Below are positions 23,126-35,100 of a DNA stretch of 64,000 bases, in pieces. Both the position numbers and the translations under genes were made by a program. The first letter of the stretch is position 1, and each line of letters opens with the position of its first letter. The notes beneath the pieces are model-generated. The model made no database searches, was not told the DNA's origin, and saw only the letters and a list, made by a program, of their open reading frames with translations. This DNA comes from Heterobilharzia americana. Lineage: Eukaryota > Platyhelminthes > Trematoda > Strigeidida > Schistosomatidae. The stretch is taken from assembly GCA_944470555.2 (NCBI GenBank), contig CALYCZ020000372.1, positions 1-64,000 on the forward strand, read 5' to 3'.

Positions 23126-23689
23126 GTGATATTCGGCTCGGCTATTTATATTCAGTATTACTTCTACTACTTCTACTACTACTGACTTTCAACGTGCGCC
23201 ATTGGTCTCGATTGACGACCATTCATGAACAAGCTGGCCAGTTAGTCAGTCAGTCTCTCCTCTCTCTGTCCTTTCCGCAAACGAGACGTGACAGTCAGGC
23301 AGTTCGCCCACCCCCACCCCCACCCCCTTCACAACTCTCCAATCCCGTAAACCACCATCATTTATATAATTTGAAATGACACAACGCAATCACACACTCA
23401 ATCAATCACCACATGGATTCCACTCTCAACATACAGCACTTAGTTCTCTCTCTCTCTCTCTCTTGCTTGACGCACAGCCAACTAACTATGCATACAACCT
23501 AATATAATGGATGTTATCACATTAATTACACATGATGATGATTTTGATTTGATTTGAATTCAACTGAATTTTCTTCGTTCATACCATCCACCTTTTTTTT
23601 GTCACTGCAACACCACGACCCCTACCCCTACTCCTACTCCTACTGCATATCACTTTCAGCATCAGCATGAGATTACAAATTTCATGATA

Positions 23690-23850
23690 AATAATTGACC
23701 TGTTCAAATGTTGCAGCCTGTTATTCATTGAAAACCCAATCATGATGATGATGGCGCATGAAGTGGATCCATGATAAATAGTTGACCTGTTCAAATGTTG
23801 CAGCCTGTTATCCATTTGAAACAAAATCATGATCACAATCATCATGGTGA
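23690..23850. repeat. Internal direct repeat of about 75-80 bp inside the tandem unit
   Basis: 'gacctgttcaaatgttgcag' occurs twice (about 23698 and 23783), each followed by 'cctgttat' and 'caatcatgatg' or 'aaatcatgatc'. The same double motif occurs in unit 2 (about 26543 and 26628) and, diverged, at 37611 and 37816. Confidence 0.8.
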
Positions 23851-23995
23851 TGATGGTGCTTGTCAAAATCGGTACACAGCTTCTTTACCCAACGCTATCT
23901 GTAAGCACTTGTGCTAAGGTGAAATTCAGAGAGAATGAGACAATTCTACTTCACGTGTGAAGTAGGCTTGAAACGTATAATTTCTCATGATTGCT

Positions 23996-26840
23996 GATTC
24001 CATTAACAACAACTACACCCCTTCAAAAATATCTGGCCTCCTTTCCAAATCAGTCAGTCAAATTATGTTGTATATAAACTACCTTACGAACTACTACTAC
24101 CACTACTGTCAACCAGCAGGATAGTCAAGTAACTAACTAACTAACTGATTCCATAATTTATTACATTGAGGATTGAAGGGGTGACATGGAGGTTTATATT
24201 CATTCCAATTCTTGTTTCATTTTCTACTACTTAATTACTTACTAACAACAAATTGATCGATCGTTTGCAATCAAAATCATATCAAATTATACAAGATTCG
24301 AAATCGTACAGAAATTGCCTACCAACTCGATTTAATTTTCAATCAACCTTACAAATCTATCCATATGCCTGAAAAAATGTTTGCTTTGCATAACAATAAT
24401 ACGACTGACTGACTAACTAACTAACTAACTAACTGTGTATCAATTGATCGACAACAAATTATTTAGCAAACCATTCCTCCCTCACTACCTACCTCTCTAT
24501 CAGCCTTCAAACCCAAAAAAAAAATCGACTGGAGTAGAGTGGAGTGGAATCCGCCAACTGTCTGTCTATACCAGCCGATCATTTCACAATCATCAAATTG
24601 CTCAAGTCATAAAGGAGTTACTTACATCTACATCTACATCTACATCTACATGTACATCTACATCTACCAAGTAAGTAAGTAGGTAATATTTTCTTTCTAT
24701 TATTGTAGAATTCATTGGGCTTGACACCCACAGTCGTCTGTCTTCTGTAAAGTTAGGAGGTTAGGGTGAGACAAAGTTTTCAGATAGACGAAATCATTGT
24801 AAAGCCTTGCAAGTAAAGTAAACAAGTGGATTGATCGTTTAGGGTTAGCTGCTGACGAATTCCACACGAGTAGTAGCAATGTCAGAGAAAAGACTCATAT
24901 CAAAGTAGCCAAACAAAAAGTGTATGACAGGAAGCAAGGCAAGGAGAAGAAGAATAAAAAAAGGAAGAGGGAAATTGAAAATATCACACCTAGTCAAGCT
25001 TAGCTTTAGATTAGAAGACGACGTAAAAGAGTGACTAAATCTGTGCCATTGTGGCCCATTTCACCTAGAGTCAGTCAGTCAGTCAGTCAGCCAATCAGTC
25101 GGTCATTCCTCAGACATCTCGTTCGCATATCAGTCAGTCATCAACATCGGGGGATAATGACTAGAGAACAGATAACAAACATTTCAACTGGTCTCATCTC
25201 ATCTCATCTCATGTGATCGTAAATTCACTCTACTCGCATAATAGGCTAGTCAATATTATCCATTTGATTGAAGAATATGTCGAGTAATAATAATGATAAT
25301 AATAATAATCATAACGTAATAATGATAATTTAGCTACCAACTATTATTTATTTCTCCCTTGGCTTCCTCCTTCAAAAGTGAGCCAGCCCATTAAGATAAT
25401 AATAATGATAAATGTCATAGAAACTCACGTTTATGAGATATATTGTGTTTAGCACAGGATAGATAAAATTCTTGTGCTCACTCGACCACAATTTCTGGTA
25501 ATAAGATATAGACTTTTGTAGCAGAAAATACATCTTCTTCTTCTTCTTCTTCTTCCTCGTCTCCTTCTTCTTTGTTCTCTTACTCCCTCTAAAGCAATGA
25601 GATTGATGCAAAGGTGAGATGAGTTTGTGTGGAGCAAGAGAATGAATTCAGTTGACAGCAGAATCAATATTTTTGTGTTCACTTCTCCGACCGCTCACTC
25701 TCTGCCGACTGACTGACTGACTGACTGATAATTTAGTAGTCAACGCCTGAATAACAAACACCTTCTTCTTCTTTGTCCAATTGCTTCTCTTGCCGAAGTT
25801 GCAGCAGCTCTTGTTTTTGCTTATGATAGACTGTGACAGACTTCTTCATCATCATCAAAAGGATACTAGCAATAAATAATAGTGCAGCTAACGAAAACCA
25901 CTTTTCCCCTCGGCACCAACCAATTAGCCGAAAACAATTTTCTCTCGCTGTAATTATCTTAAGCATGTGATATTCGGCTCGGCTATTTATATTCAGTATT
26001 ACTTCTACTTCTACTACTACTACTGACTTTCAACGTGCGCCATTGGTCTCGATTGACGACCATTCATGAACAAGCTGGCCAGTTAGTCAGTCAGTCTCTC
26101 CTCTCTCTGTCCTTTCCGCAAACGAGACGTGACAGTCAGGCAGTTCGCCCACCCCCACCCCCACCCCCTTCACAACTCTCCAATCCCGTAAACCACCATC
26201 ATTTATATAATTTGAAATGACACAACGCAATCACACACTCAATCAATCACCACATGGATTCCACTCTCAACATACAGCACTTAGTTCTCTCTCTCTCTCT
26301 CTCTCTCTTGCTCGACGCACAGCCAACTAACTATGCATACAACCTAATATAATGGATGTTATCACATTAATTACACATGATGATGATTTTGATTTGATTT
26401 GAATTCAACTGAATTTTCTTCGTTCATACCATCCACCTTTTTTTTGTCACTGCAACACCACGACCCCTACCCCTACTCCTACTCCTACTGCATATCACTT
26501 TCAGCATCAGCATGAGATTACAAATTTCATGATAAATAATTGACCTGTTCAAATGTTGCAGCCTGTTATTCATTGAAAACCCAATCATGATGATGATGGC
26601 GCATGAAGTGGATCCATGATAAATAGTTGACCTGTTCAAATGTTGCAGCCTGTTATCCATTTGAAACAAAATCATGATCACAATCATCATGGTGATGATG
26701 GTGCTTGTCAAAATCGGTACACAGCTTCTTTACCCAACGCTATCTGTAAGCACTTGTGCTAAGGTGAAATTCAGAGAGAATGAGACAATTCTACTTCACG
26801 TGTGAAGTAGGCTTGAAACGTATAATTTCTCATGATTGCT
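23996..26840. repeat. Tandem unit 2 (2.85 kb)
   Basis: Second unit, nearly identical to unit 1 except for indels and a few substitutions. It shares several variants with the partial third unit that differ from unit 1 (for example 'atatcaaattatac' and 'gtttgctttgc'). Units 2 and 3 are therefore the closest pair. Confidence 0.95.
25733..25966 (-). CDS. Small ORF: membrane segment plus charged coiled-coil tail (tandem unit 2)
   Basis: 77-codon version of the frame at 22880-23125. It has one substitution near the membrane segment (GWCQGEKW to GWCRGEKW) and an in-frame loss of four Glu codons. The upstream TATA-like TATAAATAG is kept. Function unknown. Confidence 0.3.
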   Translation of the reverse strand: MLKIITARENCFRLIGWCRGEKWFSLAALLFIASILLMMMKKSVTVYHKQKQELLQLRQEKQLDKEEEGVCYSGVDY

Positions 26841-27353
26841 GATTCCATTAACAACAACTACACCCCTTCAAAAATATCTGGCCTCCTTTCCAAATCAGTC
26901 AGTCAAATTATGTTGTATATAAACTACCTTACGAACTACTACTACCACTACTGTCAACCAGCAGGATAGTCAAGTAACTAACTAACTAACTGATTCCATA
27001 ATTTATTACATTGAGGATTGAAGGGGTGACATGGAGGTTTATATTCATTCCAATTCTTGTTTCATTTTCTACTACTTAATTACTTACTAACAACAAATTG
27101 ATCGATCGTTTGCAATCAAAATCATATCAAATTATACAAGATTCGAAATCGTACAGATATTGCCTACCAACTCGATTTAATTTTCAATCAACCTTACAAA
27201 TCTATCCATATGCCTGAAAAAATGTTTGCTTTGCATAACAATAATACGACTGACTGACTAACTAACTAACTAACTAACTGTGTATCAATTGATCGACAAC
27301 AAATTATTTAACAAACCATTCCTCCCTCACTACCTACCTCTCTATCAGCCTTC
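26841..27353. repeat. Tandem unit 3 (partial, 513 bp)
   Basis: Repeats the first 513 bp of the unit and stops at 'cagccttcag', where the other units continue 'cagccttcaaaccc'. A (TA)n tract begins exactly there. Confidence 0.95.
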
Positions 27354-27354
27354 A

Positions 27355-27431
<77 letters not shown>
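27354..27431. repeat. (TA)n microsatellite ending the tandem array
   Basis: A pure TA tract that starts exactly where unit 3 is cut off. Confidence 0.98.
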
Positions 27432-27433
<2 letters not shown>

Positions 27434-28109
27434 AAAAGTTATGTGTATTGGCGTAAGGCCAGATGACAGCTAATTAAAAACAATATTGTTCACTCATTTA
27501 TCTTCTTATAATTTCGATAGTGTGAATTGTTAACACTCTGCACTGAGAGTTACATGTAATTGTTAGTTGATAAACAAGCCAAAAAAGATGAACATTTTGT
27601 GCAAGTTAACTGCAATTTAGTCACATACTCTAAATAGATTAATTGAGGGTAAAAAAATACTTAAATAATTCATGATATCATTCTTAAGGATAATTTATAT
27701 TTCAAACAATTAGTCCCTTTTATGTATTTAGATAATTCAACTAGAAGATAAAGTTTATGTGAACAATGTGTGATGAATGTATTTGCGCAATACACTTTGA
27801 ACAATCTAATCATATACTTATATGTCAAGTCAATTTATATGAAACCGAATAAGAATAGGAGGCCAAATAGAACAACTGAGATAAAAGGGGATAAAAATTA
27901 AAATGTATAAGGAGAAAACAAGAGGAGTTACAGATTATTCTAATCTTGGTAAGTAAATAAAGTTTAACAAGGACAGTGTGGGGGTAAGGACAAATTGTTT
28001 TTCTACTCATATAGGCGGTTACAATTTGTTTACGACTATTGCTTCCACAAATCTCCCAATTTGACAATCAATTTCACTCATACCGAAGGAATCATTGAAA
28101 TTTTTTTAA
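27432..28109. other. Single-copy AT-rich non-coding DNA
   Basis: No gene seen. Confidence 0.5.
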
Positions 28110-28345
28110 TATATACTACTTAATGGATGACTTATACAATTGAGAAACTTTTGAAAATGTGGTTACTCTGGATGACCTTTCTCTCTCACAGTATAAGACT
28201 CTCCAATAGTGTGCACCCATAACCCCACCAAGGATTGAACCCATTACTTTCAGGATTAGTGACAAAGATGTGACTGACTGCTGGGCTACTAGTTTTGATT
28301 CAGTGGTCCATATTTTCCTAAATCTATCGACTTGCAATGTCTCGC
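28110..28345 (-). mobile_element. Sm-alpha-type SINE, decayed
   Basis: On the minus strand the order matches the element at 29165-29460: an A-box-like TAGCCCAGCAGTC, a B-box-like GGTTCAATCC near 28231-28240, the word 'ggtggggttatgggtgcaca', and a hammerhead remnant. In the remnant the CTGAGGA strand is destroyed, while a GAAA remains near 28178. Confidence 0.7.
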
Positions 28346-29164
28346 AACGGCTATCGACTGGCGTTACTGAATATACGTCTTAACGTTTGATTTTGTTTGC
28401 CCCACTGGTGATTGAAATTATGATTAATGATATTCAGTCGGTGACTAGCAAATGTAACTTGATGAAAAACGCACCCAAATTCGTAGGCAGCATGTAGTTC
28501 GAGAATATGAGGTTGTAAAGAAACTGATTGTCTTACAGAAACATAAGTGATAATGTAGTGTCCAAACCCAGACCGATAAGTCACTTGTTCACCTAATTCA
28601 TAATATCCAAAGCAACATGCGATATTGGTGGAATGAACTTTATATTACAGAAGAGCTACTTATTCACTAATAAAACTATCCCTTTGTGTTAAATAAACAG
28701 CTGGTTAACCCTATCCAAATATGAGTGTCGAAACTGAATTGTTCTCTGGGCTAAAAATTTAGTTGGATAGTGTTTCGCAGTCATATTAGGTATCATCATC
28801 AGTGCATCAGAGCTTCATAATGAAGTGTAGCATGATAGTGAAAACTTTAAAACAAATAACAAACGAAATTAAAGTAGGATTTATTGAATTTATAAACTTC
28901 AGTAGGACTTGTTAGCTTTCTACTCTACATACATGATTCTACATACTGTTGTCCAATAAGAGAATACATACAAATATAATACAAACTAAGACATTGACTG
29001 AAGTATGGCAACAAGGAGTGAATCATTGTTATCATCCAACTATTACTTCAAACTCCTTTAGTTTTACACTGTTATCAAGCTTTTTAACTGGTGTTTATTT
29101 GCCTTGTTTCAAATCCACGCAATTTTTAATCTATTCAACATTTCAAGTTGTTATTCATCGTAGA
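28346..29164. other. Non-coding DNA
   Basis: No supported gene. Frames at 28351-28584 (minus) and 28949-29224 (plus) show no recognisable domain. Confidence 0.4.
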
Positions 29165-29460
29165 CTGACATCAGTTGGAGGAACAAAGGAAACCTGGGGT
29201 CACTTGACAGCTGTTTCGTCCTAGTATGGGACTCCTCAGCAGTGCGCACCCACGACCCCACCAGCAGGGATCGAACCCGCGACCTTCAGGCTCCGCGACC
29301 AGCGCGTTAACATTGAGCCACTGGGTCAGAATCCAATGCTCCATATTTCCAACTTCTGTTAGCTCACGATATATAGCGCAACCGCCACCCAATGTCATCG
29401 CTGAGTATTTGTCCTCATGGCCATCAGGCTTTGACTCCACCGGTCACGACTTGTCATTGG
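29165..29460 (-). mobile_element. Sm-alpha-type SINE with intact A and B boxes
   Basis: Minus-strand tRNA-derived SINE with an A-box TGGCTCAATGTTAA (29307-29320) and a perfect B-box GGTTCGATCCC (29267-29277). A hammerhead follows at 29249-29197, then 'ccccaggtttcctttgttcc'. The region around the head is more GC-rich than the neighbourhood, suggesting a relatively young copy. It could still be transcribed by RNA polymerase III. Known members of the family carry a hammerhead 3' of the tRNA-like head, as here. Confidence 0.88.
29197..29249 (-). ncRNA. Hammerhead ribozyme, nearly intact
   Basis: Minus strand: CTGAGGA at 29239-29233 (only the freely variable seventh core position differs from CTGATGA), stem II GTCC/GGAC, and GAAA at 29217-29214. 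Stem III is ACAG/CTGT with no loop. The cleavable C is at 29206. Stem I pairs at four of the first five positions. The pair next to the cleavage site is A-G instead of the C-G expected from the opposite strand. The very short stem III suggests weak activity as a single unit and better activity in dimers. Confidence 0.75.
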
Positions 29461-29469
29461 AACTTCGGG

Positions 29470-29690
29470 AATACTTCTCGAAAATGGAGGTGATGAAGAT
29501 ACCCAACCAACAACAACAGCATCAACAACAAACACCAATCAGCACTAAGGGGAGAAACCTAAAGCAAGTAATCTCTTTCACCTACTTGCGTAAACAGCAT
29601 CGTTTCAACCACAGGTAGTGATGGTGGCGTCACAGACGAGGATGTCAAAGCAGCAGGGATCGCAATACTAATATTTATAATAGCGATTAT
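29470..29690 (+). pseudogene. RTE-like LINE RT fragment
   Basis: Plus strand: MEVMKIPNQQQQHQQQ, then TPISTKGRNLKQVISFTYL, then a frameshift and DEDVKAA. This is the post-catalytic segment of the RTE-like RT; the same words occur at 31728-32490 and, on the minus strand, at 36385-37275. Both ends are truncated. Confidence 0.8.
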
Positions 29691-30890
29691 TTACTAAATT
29701 ATTCAGGTTGTCTGCAGGTGAAGGAAGTTCTATGAAATGACATGACGTCAGCTTGTTCTCCAAACGGTGTTTTCATCCTCCTGGTTGCAAAACAGAAGTT
29801 TGGCAAGGTAGAACATTAAGCCAATGGATAGAATTGATGCTCCATTTTTCTTGTAGTTACAAAACATTTTATTTCAGTAAGAATTAACAGAGAGGCTGTG
29901 TCAGCATAGAAAATGACTATCATCAAGCATAGGTTCATTTCAACTGAGAGATGATATACAACAATCTCTCTGTTCTTCTCGCACAATTGCCACAGTATGT
30001 GCATATGAATTTATAAATACAGTAAGAGTTAACAATAGTTGAAAGTTAGTCGAATTCAGATTGCGTAACTTCAAATGGTTTGGGATACAGTGAGGCAAGC
30101 ATTGTAGCCAGATAGGTGTTGAACAGTACACCCCTAATTTGTGTGTTACTTCTTGTCAAAAGTGTATTGTTGTTTCGGTAAGTATCTTTATACACCTTGT
30201 ATTTTATCCTCCTCTAATTTCGGATTATTTGGTGTAAAATTCATTTGGAGGATTCGAGACTAGTATCAACCCAGGTACGTAGAACAACGAGACAAGAACT
30301 CTTGTACTCCTGATACACTCAAAAACCTTTAAATGAAATGAGACTTTCTGGATTTTCAATAAAATTTCATGACCTGTGGAGTAAATCATGTATAAAGTGA
30401 GAACAAACTTTCTCGTTATATTGGGAATTGAAAAGTGTGGGAAGATGCAACCTGTGAATCGCGAGCCAAAAACTAAATGGCAACTTAGATCCCACGTTAT
30501 CTGAAATGCCTGATAACTCTAAGCCTAAATGAACAAAATCAGTCAGTAAGTTGATCAAATTATCCTTAGATTTTTAGTTCTTGTGAATGACAGTAAATAT
30601 CCATCACTTTTCACTACCCAGTGAACCACTTGTGTGCACAGCACTTTATGTCCAATTGGTATTATCCCTCAGTATAAATAAACATCTGACAAACCACGGT
30701 TATCTCAGATAGTCAAGATGATAATTAGTATGATGCTCCCCATTATGATTCAGCTCATCATAGATTGGCCTAAACAAACCTGAGTTTACAGCCAGTTTGT
30801 ATATCATGAAGGGATAGTAATGCATCGAAAATTCATGTGACACTTGGGAAAAATCCATTTGTGACTGAAATGAAAATTAAGATGTAGTCA
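29691..30890. other. Non-coding DNA
   Basis: No gene seen. Confidence 0.45.
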
Positions 30891-30895
30891 GCAGT

Positions 30896-30975
30896 TGGGT
30901 CTCGTAGTGGAATTGATAGAGCAGTGGGTTTGTAACTCAGAAGTCTCTCATTCAAATCATACTGAGTGCCTAGAT
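30896..30975 (+). other. tRNA-like sequence, probably SINE-derived
   Basis: The sequence 'gggtctcgtagtggaattga' then 'tagagcagtgg' resembles a tRNA 5' half with an A-box. A loop TTTGTAA with four of five anticodon-stem pairs would give anticodon TGT. The T-arm is poor ('attcaaatc' in place of GGTTCGAATCC) and the acceptor stem does not close. It is more likely a decayed tRNA-derived SINE than a working tRNA-Thr. Confidence 0.35.
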
Positions 30976-31727
30976 TTTCATTTGACGCCCCTTGCACTCG
31001 TTACCCAGTATGAATAAGAAAAGTCTGTCAAACCGTGCCTATTTCAAACTGTGTCAAACTGATAATTGATATCTAATGAAGAAAGTGAAGATATTAGATT
31101 TACTTAGAAATTTAATCCTATTTCTCTAGTCATCTTAAGCCATTGTATGCAGCACCGAATTGTAAATTTCCTTTCAATGTATTCAACTAACTCTCATCAA
31201 TTGATTCTATTCAAAATTAATTGAATTCATCTCAAATAACAATATTAAGTAATGAAAACAAGGCGAAAGAAAACTTTATAGACATTATGTTTTGTGTATA
31301 GGTTAGATTTATTCTTTCATAAAGTATTCATATGCTAACCAAGTAGTCTGAATGGATAAGTAAACTGTGTTCAAATACTTTCACATTTCTCTCCTCTATT
31401 GCTAATTATATGTGTGTTCACATTATGACTTAGCATTTAAACTTATCCGGGTTATCAACTGAAATCATTAGTTATATCAAAGTATTCATTCAGAAAAGAG
31501 TTTATGTACTAATCAAGGTTGATCTATTCTATGCAAAACTATTCAACACAAACATAGATAACAAGTTCATATACCTGTGGAATTTATGTATTTGATATGA
31601 AGAGATATTTATATGCATGTTATTCATGTGTGAAATGAGATACTTCTTGATGATTTTGCCTATACAATGTAATACACTTATAGAGTGAAAAAGGGAAACA
31701 AAAAATGAATAATTTTTCATAAATTTG

Positions 31728-32490
31728 GACTTCAAGTGAAAGTGGAGATGAAGATAGTCAATCAACAACAAACACCAATCAGCACCAACGAGAGAGACTT
31801 AAAGGAAGTAATCTCTTTCACCTACTTGCGTAAACAGCATCATTTCAACCACAGGTAGTGGTGGTCACATACGAGGATGTCAAAGCAGCTGGGACAAGAA
31901 AGACAGCAAGACAGGCTTTCCCTCATTAATCTGAAATAATCAGTGTGGAGATCTACTGCACTGCACTGCATGCACTCAGAATAAAGCGTGAACAACATCC
32001 AGATTTTCAACACCAACGTCAGTCAAGTCAGTGCTGCAATATCGTTGACAAACTTGTCGTGTCATGAAAAGCATTTCCAACACACTACAGACAGTCATCA
32101 ACAGCTGCCGCCTACGCTCACTCGATACTGACACTGAAGATCAGATGGGATGGGAATAATGAGAATAAGCAACAAGGAACTCTGGCTGACAACAAAACAA
32201 CCAAGAAGGTGTCAGTCAACAAATATGTAGAAGAATTGGAGATGGACTAGATTGGACATGCACTGAGAAGGCCGATTGGGGACATCACGTGCCAGGACAG
32301 GTCCTCAAGTGGAATCCAAAGAAGAAGCAACCAGTGGGGCGTGAGTAGAGGGTGGCATGGAGGAGATCATGTGAGGAAGAAATGAGTGCTTCTGGGCAGT
32401 TGTGGAGCCAGATTCACAAAACTGCAGAGAACAGAGTGCAATGGAGGCGTGCTACTCAAGCCCTATATTGCACTAGGAACCCAAAGGAGA
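31728..32490 (+). pseudogene. RTE-like LINE 3' end (post-catalytic RT and C-terminus), decayed
   Basis: Plus strand, across frameshifts and stops: ISFTYLRKQHHFNHRW; IFNTNV; ISNKELW; IGHALRRPIGDITCQ-like sequence; VEWNPKKKQPVG; a WRRSCEEE-like segment; and finally QLWSQIHKTAENRVQWRRAT with ALYCTRNPKEK (about 32395-32490). The order matches the 3' third of an RTE-like element, with its 3' end at about 32490. It is 5'-truncated and inactive. The names reflect motif resemblance only. Confidence 0.85.
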
Positions 32491-34110
32491 AATAAATCAA
32501 TAATTATGAATGGATACCAAAATAATTTGTTACAATTGACATTTCGCAATTCAGTGCTAATCACTCCATCAAAATTAAAGTAAACTGGAATTTACAATAT
32601 CCAATCTTATATATGATAAATTGACATGTGTTCGTTTGCATGAATGATTCTGCATCATCAGGATTGTAGACTAAAAATGATTTCCGTATGTACTGGATTG
32701 TGTAATGAAGACTATGTGAATTACACATTCACATTTGTACATTACACATGTGTTGATAGTAAGTGAAAGAAGCATAATCGCTGAGAAAAACCTTTTCAAA
32801 CCTTTTACATAATACTTCTATATGGAAGCTTTTTATGATATAGTGAAGACTGACTGTAATAGCAAACAAAAGTGCTAATGTATATCCACACATAGAAAGA
32901 TGATTAAACTATTTAAATAAGGTTAATTATGACCTATGTGTAATTGTTTCCAAGAAGAAAAAAAAGAAAGGAGCAGCAATAAAGGACTGGAACATCACTT
33001 AATCTGTTCTGTATAAGAAGAAAGAAAGATGAATGACCTTGAATGTGAAGTGAATGAAGATAAGTCCTTTCGAATAGGCAACTTCATATCATTAAATCTT
33101 AAACAAAAGTTATAAAGATTTTCTTATAAGCATACTTAAGTATAGATAAAAAGAAAAGCCGAAGGAATAAGAAAAACTACATTGTAATAATAATAGTAAT
33201 AATAATGAGAATAGAATAGTTGTTTAATTTGAGCACAAAGTATTTTTTATCATTAATCCGCTATTCTTTTATTCTTCATTGTTTACATGGAGATGGATAT
33301 GGAGCAAGGCTAATCATACTCACAGGAATTACTATTTGTAGAATATTTATGATGATCTGTAATTAGCGCGTTCAAAATAACAATAAGTAAAAGGGCAAAA
33401 GAAAAAACGAAAAATTCAGAAATGCACTTTTATTCATTCATTCTGAATAGATTTGATTGTTGATGATGCCTTCTTGTATTTGTCAATCACCACTCCACGT
33501 TATTGGTAAGAAGATTCATGGTCAACTTTTATTTCACTTCCTTTTACTCTTCATCATGGTCACTGCTAAATGAAATCAGTCATCAGTCATCAGTCATTTG
33601 TGATGATATCAATGAAAATGGAATTGTATTTCCTTAACCTTAGAGTGTAGGTTACCAGTTGTCTTTATCACTGTCTCCACAACACTCTTAATATGATGCC
33701 AAGTTTACTCAGGATGAGCATTGCTGTCACGTTCAAAAAAAATACTTAGCTAACTCTTCTTTGAATGTGTACTTCGCATGCTCATCTATCAATCGAGCAC
33801 AGATGCATTTCATTGCTTCCTGTTTCCTGAGACCAGTTGAGCACAAACACACACACACACCCTCACTAGTGCATGATCAGAGTTCAAACAAGTACTTTAG
33901 AGAGAAAAACACTCCACACATCCTCTCCAAAGACCATTTGTGGTAATATGATTTATCAGTGTCCGTCATTGGTTTGTATTCGATGGATATCATGTGAGGG
34001 TGTCTTACCTTATACGTAAACTTAGTGTTGACCGGAAACAAGTGATTATTGTAAAAAAAATTACAGCAGACAATCACTGATGTTGATTTGTTGGCATGTA
34101 ATCCAGTGAA
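32491..34110. other. AT-rich non-coding DNA
   Basis: No gene seen. There is a small 'cagtcat' tandem at 33571-33598 and a CA run near 33843-33860. Confidence 0.45.
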
Positions 34111-34119
34111 TACTCACTA

Positions 34120-34600
34120 GGCTTTTCTGACTAGCTCAGCTTCCCTACTTGGGCGTTAAGTTCACCTACTCTTATGACTACATCTGAACGTTTTGACAGC
34201 TCTTCATACAATCTATCCCTTGCATTATCCGAACTGCAGTCGGTGGGTGTGTAGACGAATATTATGAATAGGCAACACTTGGTCTCGTGATCCTTCCTAG
34301 TCCTTACAGATCCATTCCATCGAACATCACACAGATGCTTACTGACTAGCATCCAGTCGAATAGTGCACTTTCTACGCAGCACTTTAATGCTATCCACAC
34401 GACAGCAAGCTGACGAGAGTTAGCCATTAGGTGTCCTGACACTCTCAAGATGAATTTTGAAGACCTGCTACCATGGTCAGGTGATGTCATCTTCATAATC
34501 ACACGTGGGTGCTGTATACGTGTTTCACAGACACAGTACATATCCATGGCTAGAGATTGAAGAGTTTCGGTGAATGATGCTTACTGTCTGTTTTGGTATG
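34120..34600 (-). pseudogene. Endonuclease fragment of a second LINE lineage
   Basis: Minus strand frame of 138 codons (34131-34547): CETRIQHPRVIMKMTSPD near the start (family usual form: SETRIQD...), LRVSGHLMA, RWNGSVRTRKDHETKCCLFI, YTPTDCSSDNARDRLYEELS, and RVGELNAQVG. The usual GDFNAQ motif has changed to GELNAQ, which removes the catalytic-type Asp. The sequence differs from the endonuclease in block X, so this is a different lineage. The rest of the element is missing. Confidence 0.82.
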
Positions 34601-34944
34601 GAGTTGGGAGTTTCATGTGAAATCGATGTCGGGTGGGGTCTGAAGAGACTGTGAATGATTAATTAGGATGTTCAACTATCAGTGTCAGATAAGTTCGCTG
34701 TCAGTAGAGACATTAAAATCGAAAAATGTGGTCATCTGACATTGGGACTGTTCATATACATGTATGCACTTATAATGAGGGTACTAAAAGGGGGTGAGAC
34801 TATGAAATATTGTATAGAAGGATGTACACAATTGGTGAGTGTAATGCATGAATAAGATTTCAATTATGTTCTTATCTTTTTCATGGTATTTATGTTACTA
34901 TTTATTTGCCAGATGAATCTCACAAAGCTGTAATATGAACGTAT

Positions 34945-35100
34945 ATTATTGAAGGTGGTAGGAGTCAGGCAGTGACACCATGTGGAAAATCACTGAACAC
35001 CTGGAATTACTGGATAACTGCTTCGTCCTAGTATGGAATACCTGAACAGTGTGCAGCTACCATCACACCAAAGATCTTGTTTTTCAGAAATGTTCACCTT
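34945..35100 (-). mobile_element. Sm-alpha-type SINE 3' part, decayed hammerhead
   Basis: Minus strand: 'ccatactaggacgaagcagt' (stem II and an altered GAAG) followed by 'ccagtaattccagg'. The CTGAGGA strand has become TTCAGGT. No tRNA head is visible. Confidence 0.65.

Larger units (their letters stand above)
21065..23995. repeat. Tandem unit 1 (2.93 kb)
   Basis: First unit of a direct tandem repeat. It begins 'gattccattaacaacaact' and the same start recurs at 23996 and 26841. It has an approximately 85-bp segment (about 22155-22240, with 'cacccacccacccaccta') not present in unit 2. It lacks the A-run that unit 2 has at 24514-24523. Internal features are a (TACATC)n run near 21690-21730, a small ORF at 22880-23125, a CCCCA run at 23300-23327, and an internal direct repeat at 23690-23850. 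Confidence 0.95.
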
